Assembly: GCF_017308075.1 (NCBI RefSeq)
Contig: NZ_JAFKFX010000024.1
Location: forward strand, 186,001 to 250,000
Length of the DNA stretch: 64,000 bases
Reading direction: 5' to 3'
From: Allobosea sp.
Lineage (GTDB): Bacteria > Pseudomonadota > Alphaproteobacteria > Rhizobiales > Beijerinckiaceae
Below, piece by piece: positions 26,486 through 35,866 of the stretch. The notes beneath the pieces are model-generated. The model saw only the letters and a list, made by a program, of their open reading frames with translations. It did not search any database and was not told the DNA's origin. Position numbers and translations under genes: made by a program. Positions within the stretch are counted from its first letter, which is position 1; the number at the start of each line of letters is the position of its first letter.

Positions 26486-28150
26486 ATGAACGAGCCAGGG
26501 GCGCGCCTTGGCAGCGACACGGCTTCGCATGGAACCTTCGCTCCCAAGCTCTTCACCGTATTGCGGGAGGGCTACGGCCCAGCCCGATTGCGGGCCGACG
26601 CGCTCGCCGGACTGACGGTCGCCATCGTCGCCCTGCCCCTTTCCATGGCGATCGCCATCGCCAGCGGCGCAACCCCGGCGGCCGGCCTCTTCACCGCCAT
26701 CATCGGCGGCTTCCTGGTTTCGGCCCTCGGCGGCAGCCGGCACCAGATCGGCGGCCCGGCCGGCGCCTTCATCGTCCTGATCGCCGCGACCATCGACCAG
26801 CATGGCTTCGACGGGCTGGTGCTGGCGACGCTGCTCGCCGGGGCCATTCTCATCGCCATCGGGCTGCTCAGGCTCGGCACCTATATCAAATACATTCCGC
26901 ACCCGGTCCTGGTCGGCTTCACTGCCGGCATTGCCATCATCATCTTCGCCAGCCAGATTCGTGACCTCTTCGGGCTGACCCTGCCGGGCAAGGAGCCGGC
27001 GGCATTGCTGCCGAAGCTGGAGGCGCTCTCGGGGGCGCTCGCTACCATCAACCCCGCGGCCGTCGCGCTTTCGGCGCTGACCATCGGCGTCATCCTCGGC
27101 CTGCGCCGGTGGCGGCCGGGCTGGCCGGGGCTGTTGATCGCCGTCGCGCTCGCCGCTGCGCTGGTCTTCCTGCTGAATCTGCCGGTCGAGACCATCGGCA
27201 GCCGCTTTGGCGGCATCCCGAACTCGCTACCGGCCCCGCATCTGCCGGCCTTCAGCCTCGAGAAGCTGGTCGCGGTCCTGCCGGCGGCGGTCTCGATCGC
27301 GATCCTCGGCGGCATCGAATCGCTGCTCTCGGCCGTGGTCGCCGACGGCATGACCGGCCGGCGGCACCGCTCCAACACCGAACTGGTGGCGCAGGGGGCC
27401 GCCAATATCGGCGCCTCCCTGTTCGGCGGCATTTGCGTGACCGGGACCATCGCGCGCACGGCGACCAATGTCCGGGCCGGCGGGCAGTCGCCTGTCGCGG
27501 GCATGCTGCACGCCTTGTTCGTGCTGCTCTTCATGCTGGTCGCTGCGCCGCTCGCCTCGTACATCCCGCTGGCCGCGCTGGCAGGGGTGCTCGCCGTCGT
27601 CGCCTGGAACATGGCGGAGAAGGCGGCCTTCATCGCCATCCTCAGGCATTCCCGCGCCGATTCGGTGGTCCTGCTCGCGACCTTCCTGTTGGTGATCTTC
27701 GAGGATCTGATGGTTGGTATCGGCGTCGGCGTCGTGCTCGGCTCGCTGATCTTCATGCACCGCATGGCCAATGTCGTGACCGTCGAGGCCGGCATGGACC
27801 CGGCCCTGGTCGACGACGATGATATGTCCGAGCCCGCCGAAGTGGATGTGCCCCGCAACGGCAATGGCGATACCTTCCGCTATCGCATTTCCGGCCCGCT
27901 CTTCTTCGGAGCCAGCATGAGTGTCGCGACCGTGCTCGATCGGACCGGGCCCTTTCCGGCTCGTATCGTGCTCGACCTCTCGGACGTCCCCTTTGCCGAT
28001 TCCAGCGCCGCCGTCGCGCTGCGGGCGATGATCGACAAGGCGATCCGCCATGACGCCAAGGTCGAGATCCTCGGAGCGACGGCGCCGGTGCGCCGCGTGC
28101 TCGGCCATGAAGGCATCGACGATAGGCTGGTGAGGTTTCGTGATGTCTGA
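26486..28150 (+). CDS. SulP-family anion transporter with STAS domain
   Basis: Inner-membrane anion permease of 554 residues. About ten to twelve membrane segments fill residues 30-420, including the signature PLSMAIAIASGATPAAGLFTAI and GGSRHQIGGPAGAF. A C-terminal STAS domain (about 450-550, VLDLSDVPFADSSAAVALR) follows. SulP members carry sulfate, bicarbonate or C4 acids; sulfate is tempting given the cys blocks, but no copy of their palindrome is seen here. AGGA lies 7 bases before the ATG at 26486. Confidence 0.92.
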   Translation: MNEPGARLGSDTASHGTFAPKLFTVLREGYGPARLRADALAGLTVAIVALPLSMAIAIASGATPAAGLFTAIIGGFLVSALGGSRHQIGGPAGAFIVLIAATIDQHGFDGLVLATLLAGAILIAIGLLRLGTYIKYIPHPVLVGFTAGIAIIIFASQIRDLFGLTLPGKEPAALLPKLEALSGALATINPAAVALSALTIGVILGLRRWRPGWPGLLIAVALAAALVFLLNLPVETIGSRFGGIPNSLPAPHLPAFSLEKLVAVLPAAVSIAILGGIESLLSAVVADGMTGRRHRSNTELVAQGAANIGASLFGGICVTGTIARTATNVRAGGQSPVAGMLHALFVLLFMLVAAPLASYIPLAALAGVLAVVAWNMAEKAAFIAILRHSRADSVVLLATFLLVIFEDLMVGIGVGVVLGSLIFMHRMANVVTVEAGMDPALVDDDDMSEPAEVDVPRNGNGDTFRYRISGPLFFGASMSVATVLDRTGPFPARIVLDLSDVPFADSSAAVALRAMIDKAIRHDAKVEILGATAPVRRVLGHEGIDDRLVRFRDV

Positions 28151-28204
28151 GCTGCGGCAAGGGCGCGCTCGCCAGCGCCGCCGACATGAGCTAGCCAAGA
28201 CGGC

Positions 28205-29383
28205 ATGACGGAACAAAGCATGCAGGATTGCCAGATCGCCATCGTCGGCGCCGGCGCCGTCGGGCTCGCCGCGGCGCTCGCCCTCGCCGCCACTGGCCGG
28301 GAGAGTGTACTGTTTGGCGCCGCGACCGCCCCGCGCGACGGTCGCACTGTCGCCCTGCTCGACGGCTCCTGGCGCCTGCTCGGCGAACTCGGCCTCGGCA
28401 AGGCACTGGAGCGCATCGCCGCCCCGCTCGAGATCATGCGCCTTGTCGACGATACCGGCAGCCTGTTCCGTCAGCCGCCGGTCGAGTTCAAGGCCGCCGA
28501 GCTCGGGCTTCCGGCCTTCGGCTGGAATGTCGAGAACGCCGCCCTGGTCGAGACGCTCGCCGCGCGCGCCGCGCAGAAACCGGCGATCCGCATGGTGCCC
28601 TTTCCGGTCGAGGAGATCGAGCTCGGGCCGGACGCGGTGCGGCTCTCCGGCGCCGGCTTCGAGCCGCTGCATGCGGCGCTCGTGATCGGTGCCGATGGCC
28701 GCAATTCGCGGGTTCGCGCCGCCGCTGGCATCGAGACGCGCGACTGGACTTATCCGCAGGTCGCGCTGACCGCGATCCTCGGCCATCGCCGCGAGCATGG
28801 CGACGCCTCGACCGAGTTCCACACCCGCGCCGGGCCGTGCACGCTGGTGCCGCTGCCGGGCCGCCGTTCCTCGCTTGTCTGGATGTTGGCTCCCCGCGAG
28901 GCCGACGAGGTCGCCGCGCTCGACGATGCCGGCTTCGCCCGCGCGGTCGAGCGCCAGACTCATTCGATTGTCGGCGCGATGACCGTCGAGGGCCGGCGTG
29001 GGCGCGTGCCGATGGGCGGCCTTTCCGTCGAGCGCTTCGCCACGGACCGCGCCGCACTGATCGGCGAGGCCGCCCATGTCTTCCCGCCGATCGGTGCGCA
29101 GGGCCTCAATCTCGGCCTGCGCGACGTCGCCGCGCTGCGCGACTCCCTGATCGAGGCCGAGGACCCCGGCGCGGAAGGGCCGCTGGCGCGCTACGATCTT
29201 TCGCGACAGACCGACGTCCGGTTGCGCACCGGTGCGGTCGACGCCCTCAACCGGACCCTGCTGACCGATCTCTTGCCCGCCGACCTCCTGCGCGGCGCCG
29301 GCCTGCTCGCGCTGTCGCGCTTCGGGCCGCTGCGCCGGCTCGTGATGCGCCAGGGCCTCGCCGGTGGCACCGCCGCAGGCTGA
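28205..29383 (+). CDS. UbiH/UbiF/VisC-type FAD-dependent hydroxylase
   Basis: Aromatic-ring hydroxylase of the ubiquinone pathway type, 392 residues. FAD-binding motifs: GAGAVG (15-20) of the N-terminal Rossmann fold, GADGRNSRVR in the middle and IGEAAHVFPPIGAQGLNLGLRD near residue 285-305, the last one being the ubiquinone hydroxylase signature. In this signature Asp is usual where Glu stands (GEAAH rather than GDAAH). Which ring position is hydroxylated cannot be told. It converges on the CaiB/BaiF gene, 15 bases away. Confidence 0.9.
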   Translation: MTEQSMQDCQIAIVGAGAVGLAAALALAATGRESVLFGAATAPRDGRTVALLDGSWRLLGELGLGKALERIAAPLEIMRLVDDTGSLFRQPPVEFKAAELGLPAFGWNVENAALVETLAARAAQKPAIRMVPFPVEEIELGPDAVRLSGAGFEPLHAALVIGADGRNSRVRAAAGIETRDWTYPQVALTAILGHRREHGDASTEFHTRAGPCTLVPLPGRRSSLVWMLAPREADEVAALDDAGFARAVERQTHSIVGAMTVEGRRGRVPMGGLSVERFATDRAALIGEAAHVFPPIGAQGLNLGLRDVAALRDSLIEAEDPGAEGPLARYDLSRQTDVRLRTGAVDALNRTLLTDLLPADLLRGAGLLALSRFGPLRRLVMRQGLAGGTAAG

Positions 29384-29398
29384 GCGCGCGCCTCAGGC

Positions 29399-30502
29399 TC
29401 AGAGCATCTCGTCGCCGACGGCCGGAACCTTGCGCAGCGCCGGCGCCGCATCGCGGAAGACCGGCGCCAGCGGTAAAGGCGTCGAGACGATCCGGCGCCC
29501 GCCCGGCTCCTCGGCCTGCCGGTCGAGCAAACCGCGGGCGGTGAGCTGCGGGTCGGCCAGCGCCTCCTCGAGCGTCCGTACCACGGTGCAGCAGCAGTCG
29601 AGCGGTTCGAGCAGCCCGCGCCAGTGCGCGGCCGGCTGCGCGCCGATCAGGGCCGCAACGGCGGTGCGCGTTGCTTCCTCCTGTCGGCGATCGTCGCGCA
29701 GGGCCTCGTCGAGACCGATCGCCGCGCTGAAGATCGCCCAGAACTTCTCTTCCAGCGCCCCGACGGCGAGGAACCAGCCATCGGCGGTGGCATAGAGCCC
29801 GTAGCGCGGGCTGCCGCCGGTCAAAAGCCCCTCGCCACCCTGCGGATAGCGCCCGCTCGCCTGGCCCTGCGCCAGCCCGTACCAGGCGAAGGTCGGCATC
29901 GCGTCGGTCATGGCGATGTCGAGATGACAGCCCTGCCCCGAAAGGTCGCGCTCGCGCAGCGCCAGCAGGATGTTGAGTACGGCCGGCATCGCCCCGCCGG
30001 CGATGTCTGCGACCAGCGTCGGCGGCAGCGGCGCGGGCTCGCCGCGCTTCAGGGACTGGCCGAGCAGCCCGCCGATCGCCTGGTAGTTGATGTCGTGCCC
30101 TGCTTCGAGCGCGCGGGGGCCTTCCTGCCCGTAGCCGCTGATCGAGCAATAGATCAGCCGCGGGTTGACGGCACGCATGGCTTCAAAGCCGAAGCCCAGC
30201 CGCTCCATCACGCCCGGCCGGAACTGCTCGATCAGGATGTCGGCCTTCTCGATCAGCGGGCGCAGTCGCTCCAACGCATCGGGAGCCTTCAGGTCGATGG
30301 CGAGGCTGGTCTTGCCGCGATTGAGCGCCGCGAACGGCGCCGAGGTCTCGCCGAGCCGTGGCGGGAAGCGGCGCATATCCTCGCCCTCCGGCCGCTCGAT
30401 CCTGATGATCCTTGCCCCCGCTTCGGCCAGGAACAGGCTGGCGAGCGGTCCCGGCAGCAGCGTCGAGAAATCGAGGACGAGGAGATCGGAAAGCGGCTGC
30501 AT
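29399..30502 (-). CDS. CaiB/BaiF family protein, alpha-methylacyl-CoA racemase type
   Basis: A 367-residue member of the class III CoA-transferase fold. The AGHDINYQAIGG motif with Asp137 is the one seen in alpha-methylacyl-CoA racemases, so racemisation of a 2-methylacyl-CoA is at least as likely as CoA transfer. The N-terminal LLVLDFSTLLPGPLAS and IRIERPEGED motifs are common to the whole family. The ATG at 30502 begins the family-typical N-terminus; the frame is open upstream inside the transporter gene but is not related. It follows the AEC transporter by 32 bases, so both probably form one operon. Confidence 0.88.
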   Translation of the reverse strand: MQPLSDLLVLDFSTLLPGPLASLFLAEAGARIIRIERPEGEDMRRFPPRLGETSAPFAALNRGKTSLAIDLKAPDALERLRPLIEKADILIEQFRPGVMERLGFGFEAMRAVNPRLIYCSISGYGQEGPRALEAGHDINYQAIGGLLGQSLKRGEPAPLPPTLVADIAGGAMPAVLNILLALRERDLSGQGCHLDIAMTDAMPTFAWYGLAQGQASGRYPQGGEGLLTGGSPRYGLYATADGWFLAVGALEEKFWAIFSAAIGLDEALRDDRRQEEATRTAVAALIGAQPAAHWRGLLEPLDCCCTVVRTLEEALADPQLTARGLLDRQAEEPGGRRIVSTPLPLAPVFRDAAPALRKVPAVGDEML

Positions 30503-30534
30503 CGTCGGGCCCTTGGCGAGGCCCGGAGGGGCGC

Positions 30535-31506
30535 TCAATGGAAGAGGTCGGCCGGCATCCTGCCCGTCTTCACCAGCCACAGGAAGCCCGTCAGCGTCAC
30601 GGTGGAGACGATGGTGCCGACGAGGATACAGGCCGAGGCGCGCTCGACGCCGACGCGGTACTGCGTCGAGATCACGAAGATGTTCAGCGCCGGCGGCAGC
30701 GCCGCCATGATCACCGCCGCATAAATCCAGGCGTCGGAGAAATTGTCCATCGCCGAGAGCAGCACCCAGACCAGCAAGGGGTGCAGCACCAGCTTGATGA
30801 AGACCAGCGCCGGCAATTCGCCGGGCATGCGCTTCATCGGCCGCAGCGCGACGGTGACGCCGAGCAGGAAGAGCGCGCAGGGCGCCGCCGCCTGCGACAG
30901 CCAGAGCGTCATCTTGTCGATCGCGGTCGGCAGCTCGAGCTTGGTGAAAGCCGCGAGCACGCCGGCGACGGTCGCGAGGTTGAAGGGGTGCGTCGCGACC
31001 TTCCAAGCGACGTCGCCGGCCGTCGCCGCGAGGCTGCGCTTCTCGACGCCGGCGACAGCCATCAGGAACGGGATCAGCGAGAACAGCAGGAGGTTGTCGA
31101 AAACGAAGATCAGGACGACCGGAGCGCTCGCGACCGGGCCCAGCGCCGCCAGGATCAGCGGCGGTCCCATATAGCCGATATTGGAATAGGAGCCGGCGAC
31201 GCCCTGCATCACCGCCTGGGGCATGTTCCCCCGCGTATACTTGTAGCCGAGCCCGAAGGAGAGCGTGAAGGCAAGGAAGGTCGCCGTGGTGGTCGCCAGG
31301 ACGAAGCCCCAATTCGTCAGATCGCTCAGCGGCTTGTCGGCGATCAGCCGGTAGAACAGGCAGGGCAGCGCCACATAGATCAGGAAGAACTGCATCCATG
31401 CGAGCCCCTCCTCCGGCAGTTGCTTGTAGCGGCCGACGGCGAAGCCGAGCACGATCAGCCCGAAGAAGGGCGCGACCAGATTGAAGAGATTGGCGAGATC
31501 GGCCAT
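30535..31506 (-). CDS. AEC family transporter (auxin efflux carrier-like)
   Basis: Inner-membrane carrier of 323 residues with about ten helices in two bundles. The signature GSYSNIGYMGPPL and the C-terminal AALPPALNIFVIS are typical of the family. Bacterial members include malonate and malate carriers. Coupling to a downstream acyl-CoA enzyme gene suggests uptake of an organic acid that is then processed as CoA ester; this is inference. It lies 189 bases after the Crp/Fnr gene on the same strand. Confidence 0.92.
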   Translation of the reverse strand: MADLANLFNLVAPFFGLIVLGFAVGRYKQLPEEGLAWMQFFLIYVALPCLFYRLIADKPLSDLTNWGFVLATTTATFLAFTLSFGLGYKYTRGNMPQAVMQGVAGSYSNIGYMGPPLILAALGPVASAPVVLIFVFDNLLLFSLIPFLMAVAGVEKRSLAATAGDVAWKVATHPFNLATVAGVLAAFTKLELPTAIDKMTLWLSQAAAPCALFLLGVTVALRPMKRMPGELPALVFIKLVLHPLLVWVLLSAMDNFSDAWIYAAVIMAALPPALNIFVISTQYRVGVERASACILVGTIVSTVTLTGFLWLVKTGRMPADLFH

Positions 31507-31695
31507 GCGGTCGCGGTACTCGGTGGGGAGTGTCCACCTGGTGCCTTCCCGAAAAGGCTCGAACCACGCGGTACGGCCTTATAGGATGCGGGGCGGCGGA
31601 TGAGAACCTGCTGTTCCATGCGCTGTCAGCATGACGAGCCTGATCGGCGGCAGAGGCCCGGTGCGTCGCGCCGAAGCGCCCAGAACTCGCGCGCC

Positions 31696-32430
31696 CTATC
31701 TGATGAAGCGCTCGACGGGTTTCGCATTGATTTCGAAGGCCTTGCGGACCCTGCCATAGCATTCGCAGGCATGGCCCTGAAGCCGACCGCCGTCGAGAAC
31801 GGTCAGATCGCCCCGCGAATAGGCGATCGCGCCGTTCTCCATCAGCTTCGAACAGACTTGGTTGACGGTTGCGCGGCGCAGCCCGAGCGCTTGCGAGATC
31901 GCCGCCTGGGTGAGCTGGAAACTGTCGCCTACGACCCGATCATGCGCAAGCGCGAGCCAGCGCGCGATACGCTCCTCGGCGCTGTGCAGGCTGTTGCAGG
32001 CGACGGTCTCGAGCAGCTGGATGATTAGGCTCTTGGCGTAGCGCAGCATGGCGTCACGAACGCAGGGGAAGCCGGCGATCGCCTCGTCCAGATCCTCGAT
32101 CGACAGCCAGGAGGCATAGCCGGATACGGCGACCGTCGACTGGCTGATCGCCTCGCCTCCCCCCATGATCAAGGCGATGCCGATGAAGCCCTCATAGCCG
32201 ATCGAGGCTTTTTCGACGCTGCGTCCGTCATGCATCTCGGCTCTGAGCGAAATCACGCCCTCATGCGGGAAGATCGCGTGCGTGAACGGTTCGTTCTCCT
32301 GGTAGAGCGCCTGGCCCGGCGATAGTCGCCGCGTGATCAGCCTCGGCGCGAGGAACGCTCGCGCTTCGGGCCGAACCGAAAGCAGGATCTGGTTTCGAAT
32401 CTCGAAATCGCCCCTCAACTCTTGCGTCAA
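31696..32430 (-). CDS. Crp/Fnr family transcription regulator
   Basis: A 244-residue regulator with an N-terminal cyclic-nucleotide-binding-like beta barrel (residues 15-130) and a C-terminal winged helix (about 155-215, LTQAAISQALGLRRATVNQVCSKL as the recognition region). There is no N-terminal cysteine cluster, so it is not an oxygen-labile Fnr. The effector is unknown. It is divergent from the first globin-coupled transducer, with 152 bases between, and lies upstream of the AEC transporter gene. Confidence 0.92.
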   Translation of the reverse strand: MTQELRGDFEIRNQILLSVRPEARAFLAPRLITRRLSPGQALYQENEPFTHAIFPHEGVISLRAEMHDGRSVEKASIGYEGFIGIALIMGGGEAISQSTVAVSGYASWLSIEDLDEAIAGFPCVRDAMLRYAKSLIIQLLETVACNSLHSAEERIARWLALAHDRVVGDSFQLTQAAISQALGLRRATVNQVCSKLMENGAIAYSRGDLTVLDGGRLQGHACECYGRVRKAFEINAKPVERFIR

Positions 32431-32490
32431 GCATTCCCCCGGACATTGCGTTGGGCCGCGGTGGACAATTTCCTGTTAACCTTACGTAAT

Positions 32491-32525
32491 GTACGATACG
32501 GTACTCAATAAGAACGGAATCGTTC
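32491..32525. promoter_or_regulatory. Two short dyads in the Crp/Fnr - globin transducer gap
   Basis: GTACGATACGGTAC (32491-32504) and GAACGGAATCGTTC (32512-32525) are short palindromes 7 bases apart in the AT-richest part of the divergent region. Either may bind the regulator encoded next door. Neither resembles a classical Crp (TGTGA) or Fnr (TTGAT) site. Confidence 0.35.
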
Positions 32526-32582
32526 GCATCGATCTCGACTCCATTGGTGCGAGGCGATCAGCCGCGGGGGAGCCATCATTCC

Positions 32583-34037
32583 ATGAGTCTGGCTGGACCT
32601 GAAGGGGTGGGAGCGGTATCCGTGGCAGGTTCCGGGAGCGCGCATCCTTCACCGGGAGAGCGGCCCACCTTTGGCCGGGGCGGCTCCGGCGATCGCGCGA
32701 GCGGCGACGACATTGCCGAAAGACTCAGCTTCGCCGGGATCGATGACGAGGTGCGCCGCGCGCTGCGCGAGATCCGGCCGCTCGTGGCTGCGGAACTGCC
32801 CGGGGTGCTCGACGCATTTTACCGGCATATTCGCGCATTTCCCGATGTCGCTCGGTTGTTTCCAAACGATGCCGTGATTGAACGGGCCCGCCAGATGCAG
32901 CTCTCGCACTGGGACCTGATCACCGAGGCAAGCTTCGATGATCAATATGCCAGCTCGGTCCGGCGCATCGGCGAGGTGCATTGCCGGCTCGGCCTCGAGC
33001 CGCATTGGTATATCGGCGGCTACAATTTCATTATCGCGGGATTGACCGCCCGTATCGGTCAGGCGAAGGCCGCATGGCGGATCGGGCGGGAGCCCCGCAT
33101 GCGCCGGGCGGCGATCGCGCTCAATCGTGCTGCCCTGCTGGACATGGACCTGGCGATCTCGGTCTATCTCGAGGCCGAGCGCCGCAATCGTCGCGAGACG
33201 CTCGAAAGGCTGGCGGGCAGTTTCGAACAGGTGGTCGCCACCGTCGTTCGCTCGGTCACCATCGCCGCGAATGATCTGAAGGCATCGGCGGGGTCGCTCG
33301 CGGCCTCGGCGAGCGAGACCCTTCACAGGGCAAGCGACGCTACCGAATCCTCGATGGAGGCGACGAAGGCCATCGAAACGGTCGCTTTTTCGACCGACCA
33401 ACTGGCAGCGTCCCTCAGCGAGTTCGGTGAACAGATCGCAGCTTCCGGTCTGGTGTCCACGCGCGCCGTCACCGAAGCCGAACAGATCAGCCTGCAAGTG
33501 GGCGCATTGACCGGCTCTGTCGACAAGATCGACGGCATCGTCGAGGCGATCCGCGAGATCGCAGGCAAGACCAGGCTGCTGGCGATGAATGCGAGCATCG
33601 AGGCGGCCCGGGCGGGTGAAACGGGCCGAGGCTTCTCGGTGGTTGCCGGGGAAGTCAAGCTGCTAGCCGCCCAAACCGCTCAGGCGACAGCCGAGATCGG
33701 CTCACAGATCGGCGCCATCCGCGACTTCACCCAATATGTCGCGCTCGCCACCGACGCGATCAGGCAGACCATTCGGGAAATGAACGAGATCGGAGCGGCG
33801 ATCGCGCATGCGGTCTCCAGTCAGGAGCACGCCACCGAGCGAACGGCCTGCAATCTCCGACAAGCCTGGCAGAGCTCGGCCGAAGTGGCGAACGGCATCG
33901 TGGGGGTGGCCCGGCGCGCTTCGGAGTCGAGCGAGGCGTCCGCCCACGCCCTCGCCGCTTCGACCGAATTGGTGCGGCAGGCGGAGAAGCTTTCCTCCGA
34001 AGCCGAAAGCTTCCTGGCGACAGTGCGAGCCGCCTGA
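32583..34037 (+). CDS. Globin-coupled methyl-accepting chemotaxis protein (first copy)
   Basis: Soluble oxygen/redox transducer of 484 residues. The protoglobin-type sensor domain covers about residues 40-205; [16 protein letters not shown] contains the predicted proximal haem ligand His133. It is followed by a methyl-accepting signalling domain, whose tip reads [31 protein letters not shown] in outline. There is no membrane segment and no clear HAMP domain. The tip departs from the canonical [18 protein letters not shown], so its receptor partners may differ. The start at 32583 is chosen over 32544; neither has an ideal ribosome binding site. Confidence 0.9.
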   Translation: MSLAGPEGVGAVSVAGSGSAHPSPGERPTFGRGGSGDRASGDDIAERLSFAGIDDEVRRALREIRPLVAAELPGVLDAFYRHIRAFPDVARLFPNDAVIERARQMQLSHWDLITEASFDDQYASSVRRIGEVHCRLGLEPHWYIGGYNFIIAGLTARIGQAKAAWRIGREPRMRRAAIALNRAALLDMDLAISVYLEAERRNRRETLERLAGSFEQVVATVVRSVTIAANDLKASAGSLAASASETLHRASDATESSMEATKAIETVAFSTDQLAASLSEFGEQIAASGLVSTRAVTEAEQISLQVGALTGSVDKIDGIVEAIREIAGKTRLLAMNASIEAARAGETGRGFSVVAGEVKLLAAQTAQATAEIGSQIGAIRDFTQYVALATDAIRQTIREMNEIGAAIAHAVSSQEHATERTACNLRQAWQSSAEVANGIVGVARRASESSEASAHALAASTELVRQAEKLSSEAESFLATVRAA

Positions 34038-34048
34038 CCGCCACGCCG

Positions 34049-34072
34049 CCGCCGGAGAGCATTTTCCGGCGG
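34049..34072 (+). terminator. Hairpin after the first globin transducer gene
   Basis: CCGCCGGA (34049-34056) and TCCGGCGG (34065-34072) form a perfect 8-pair stem with loop GAGCATTT, starting 12 bases after the stop. It may end or attenuate transcription between the two transducer genes. There is no T-run. Confidence 0.5.
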
Positions 34073-34171
34073 AAGCGAGATCGATCAGCCGCGCGATTTT
34101 TCTCCCAGCCTACCGGACCAGCCTGGCCTGCCCGCGATTTCAGCCATCACTCAACCCATCGGGATAGTCAC

Positions 34172-35776
34172 ATGTCGTCGTCGAGCGCCCTATCCGAACG
34201 TCTTCGATTCATGAAGCTGGGCAAGACTGCCCTGGACAATCTTCAGAGCGCAAAGCCGATCGTCATGGGCGCGCTGCCCCAAGCGCTCGACGATTTCTAC
34301 GAGCAGGTCCGGGCGTTTCCGGAAACAAGAGCTTTCTTTTCGGGGGAGGCTCAGATCGCCGGTGCCAAGGGCAAGCAGATCGCCCATTGGGAGATGATCT
34401 CGGGTGGGCGGTTCGACGAGGATTATCTCAGCGCCGTCTCGATCGTCGGCCAGGTCCATGCCCGGATCGGGCTTGCTCCGCGTTGGTATATCGGCGGCTA
34501 CGGCCTCGTCCTCGAATCTCTGATCGGCAAGCTCATCGAGGCGCGCTGGCCTCGGGGCGAAGGTGAAAGTGCCGCGTCGAGCGTCCTGGGAAAGGCCTTT
34601 CGCGGCCGCCAGGCCAAGAGCGGCGCCGCGGCCAGCGCGCAATCGGTCGCCGCGGAAGTGAGCGCCGTCGCCAAGGCAACGCTGCTCGACATGGATTTTG
34701 CGATCTCTCTTTATCTGGAGGCCGCCGAGGCTGCTCGGCTCACGGCCGAACGGGAGGTCCTGGAAAAGGAGCGCGCGGCGGTCGTCAATTCGGTGGGGCA
34801 GGCGATGGCCGCCATCGCCCGGGGCGACCTGACCTATCGCATGCCCGATGATCTGCCGGGCGAGTACGGCCAGCTCCGAGACGATTTCAATGCGGCCGTC
34901 GCCACCTTGCAGGATACGATGCGGACCATCCTGTCGACGACGCGGGACATTCGTTCCAGCGTCGGGGAGGTTTCGCAGGCATCGCAGAATCTGGCCGAGC
35001 GGGCCGAGGAACAGGCGGCCTCGCTGGAGGAAAGCGCCGCGACGACCGAGGAGCTTGCCGCCTCGGTCAAGAGCAACGCGGAAACCTCGCGCAACGCCGA
35101 GCAGGCCGCGCGCGAGGCGATGCTGGTCGCCGAAGAGGGCGGCGCGATCGTCCGTCAGGCGGTCGAGGCGATGACGGGGATCGACGATGCCTCGAAGAAG
35201 ATCGCCGAGATCACCTCGCTGATCGACGGCATCGCCTTCCAGACCAATCTGCTGGCGCTCAATGCCGCCGTCGAGGCGGCCCGAGCCGGCGATGCAGGCC
35301 GCGGCTTCGCCGTGGTGGCCTCGGAAGTCCGCACCCTCGCCCAACGCTCCGGCGAAGCCTCGAAGGGCATCAATACGCTGATCGGCGCTTCGAATGCCGA
35401 GGTCGCGCGCGGGGTCACCCTGGTGCGCTCCGCCGGCTCCGCGCTGGAGAGGATCGTTGCCGCCTCGCAGCAGGTGGCGTCGGCCGTCTCGGGCATTTCG
35501 GCCGGCTCGTCGGAACAGGCCAATGGCATCGAGGAGATGAGCCAGACCCTGGCGATGATGGACGCGACGACACAGCAGAACGCCGCCCTGGCCGAGGAAA
35601 GCGCGGCGTCCGCAGCGGCCCTTTCAAACCAGGTTCAGGCCCTGGATCGGCTGATCGCGACGTTCAGGGTAGACCTGTCGGCGGCCCGTGGCCCGCGGTC
35701 GATGCCGCTTGCCTCGGAAGTGCTCTCCGAAGCGCCTCTCCGTTCGATCGCGTTCGCCGGCAAGGGGGCCGCATGA
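34172..35776 (+). CDS. Globin-coupled methyl-accepting chemotaxis protein (second copy)
   Basis: Soluble transducer of 534 residues. The globin domain spans about 10-190, with predicted haem ligand His96 in [21 protein letters not shown]-like segment follows ([19 protein letters not shown], about 212-240), then a canonical signalling domain with [32 protein letters not shown] in outline. No membrane segment. Compared with the neighbouring copy it has HAMP and a standard tip, so the two are probably not redundant. It lies 134 bases downstream of the first copy. Confidence 0.93.
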   Translation: MSSSSALSERLRFMKLGKTALDNLQSAKPIVMGALPQALDDFYEQVRAFPETRAFFSGEAQIAGAKGKQIAHWEMISGGRFDEDYLSAVSIVGQVHARIGLAPRWYIGGYGLVLESLIGKLIEARWPRGEGESAASSVLGKAFRGRQAKSGAAASAQSVAAEVSAVAKATLLDMDFAISLYLEAAEAARLTAEREVLEKERAAVVNSVGQAMAAIARGDLTYRMPDDLPGEYGQLRDDFNAAVATLQDTMRTILSTTRDIRSSVGEVSQASQNLAERAEEQAASLEESAATTEELAASVKSNAETSRNAEQAAREAMLVAEEGGAIVRQAVEAMTGIDDASKKIAEITSLIDGIAFQTNLLALNAAVEAARAGDAGRGFAVVASEVRTLAQRSGEASKGINTLIGASNAEVARGVTLVRSAGSALERIVAASQQVASAVSGISAGSSEQANGIEEMSQTLAMMDATTQQNAALAEESAASAAALSNQVQALDRLIATFRVDLSAARGPRSMPLASEVLSEAPLRSIAFAGKGAA

Positions 35777-35866
35777 CATCGGCCGCGGCCGCGCCGTTTG
35801 CGCTACCCCGATCCGCGAACCGCGGCCCGGCCTTGTCCGGCCCGCGGCGATGCAAGACCATCGGCC

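Noticed and set aside
27227-29077. 616-codon open frame antisense to the SulP and hydroxylase genes
   Set aside because: Spans two unrelated genes and has a low-complexity Arg/Gly/Asp composition.
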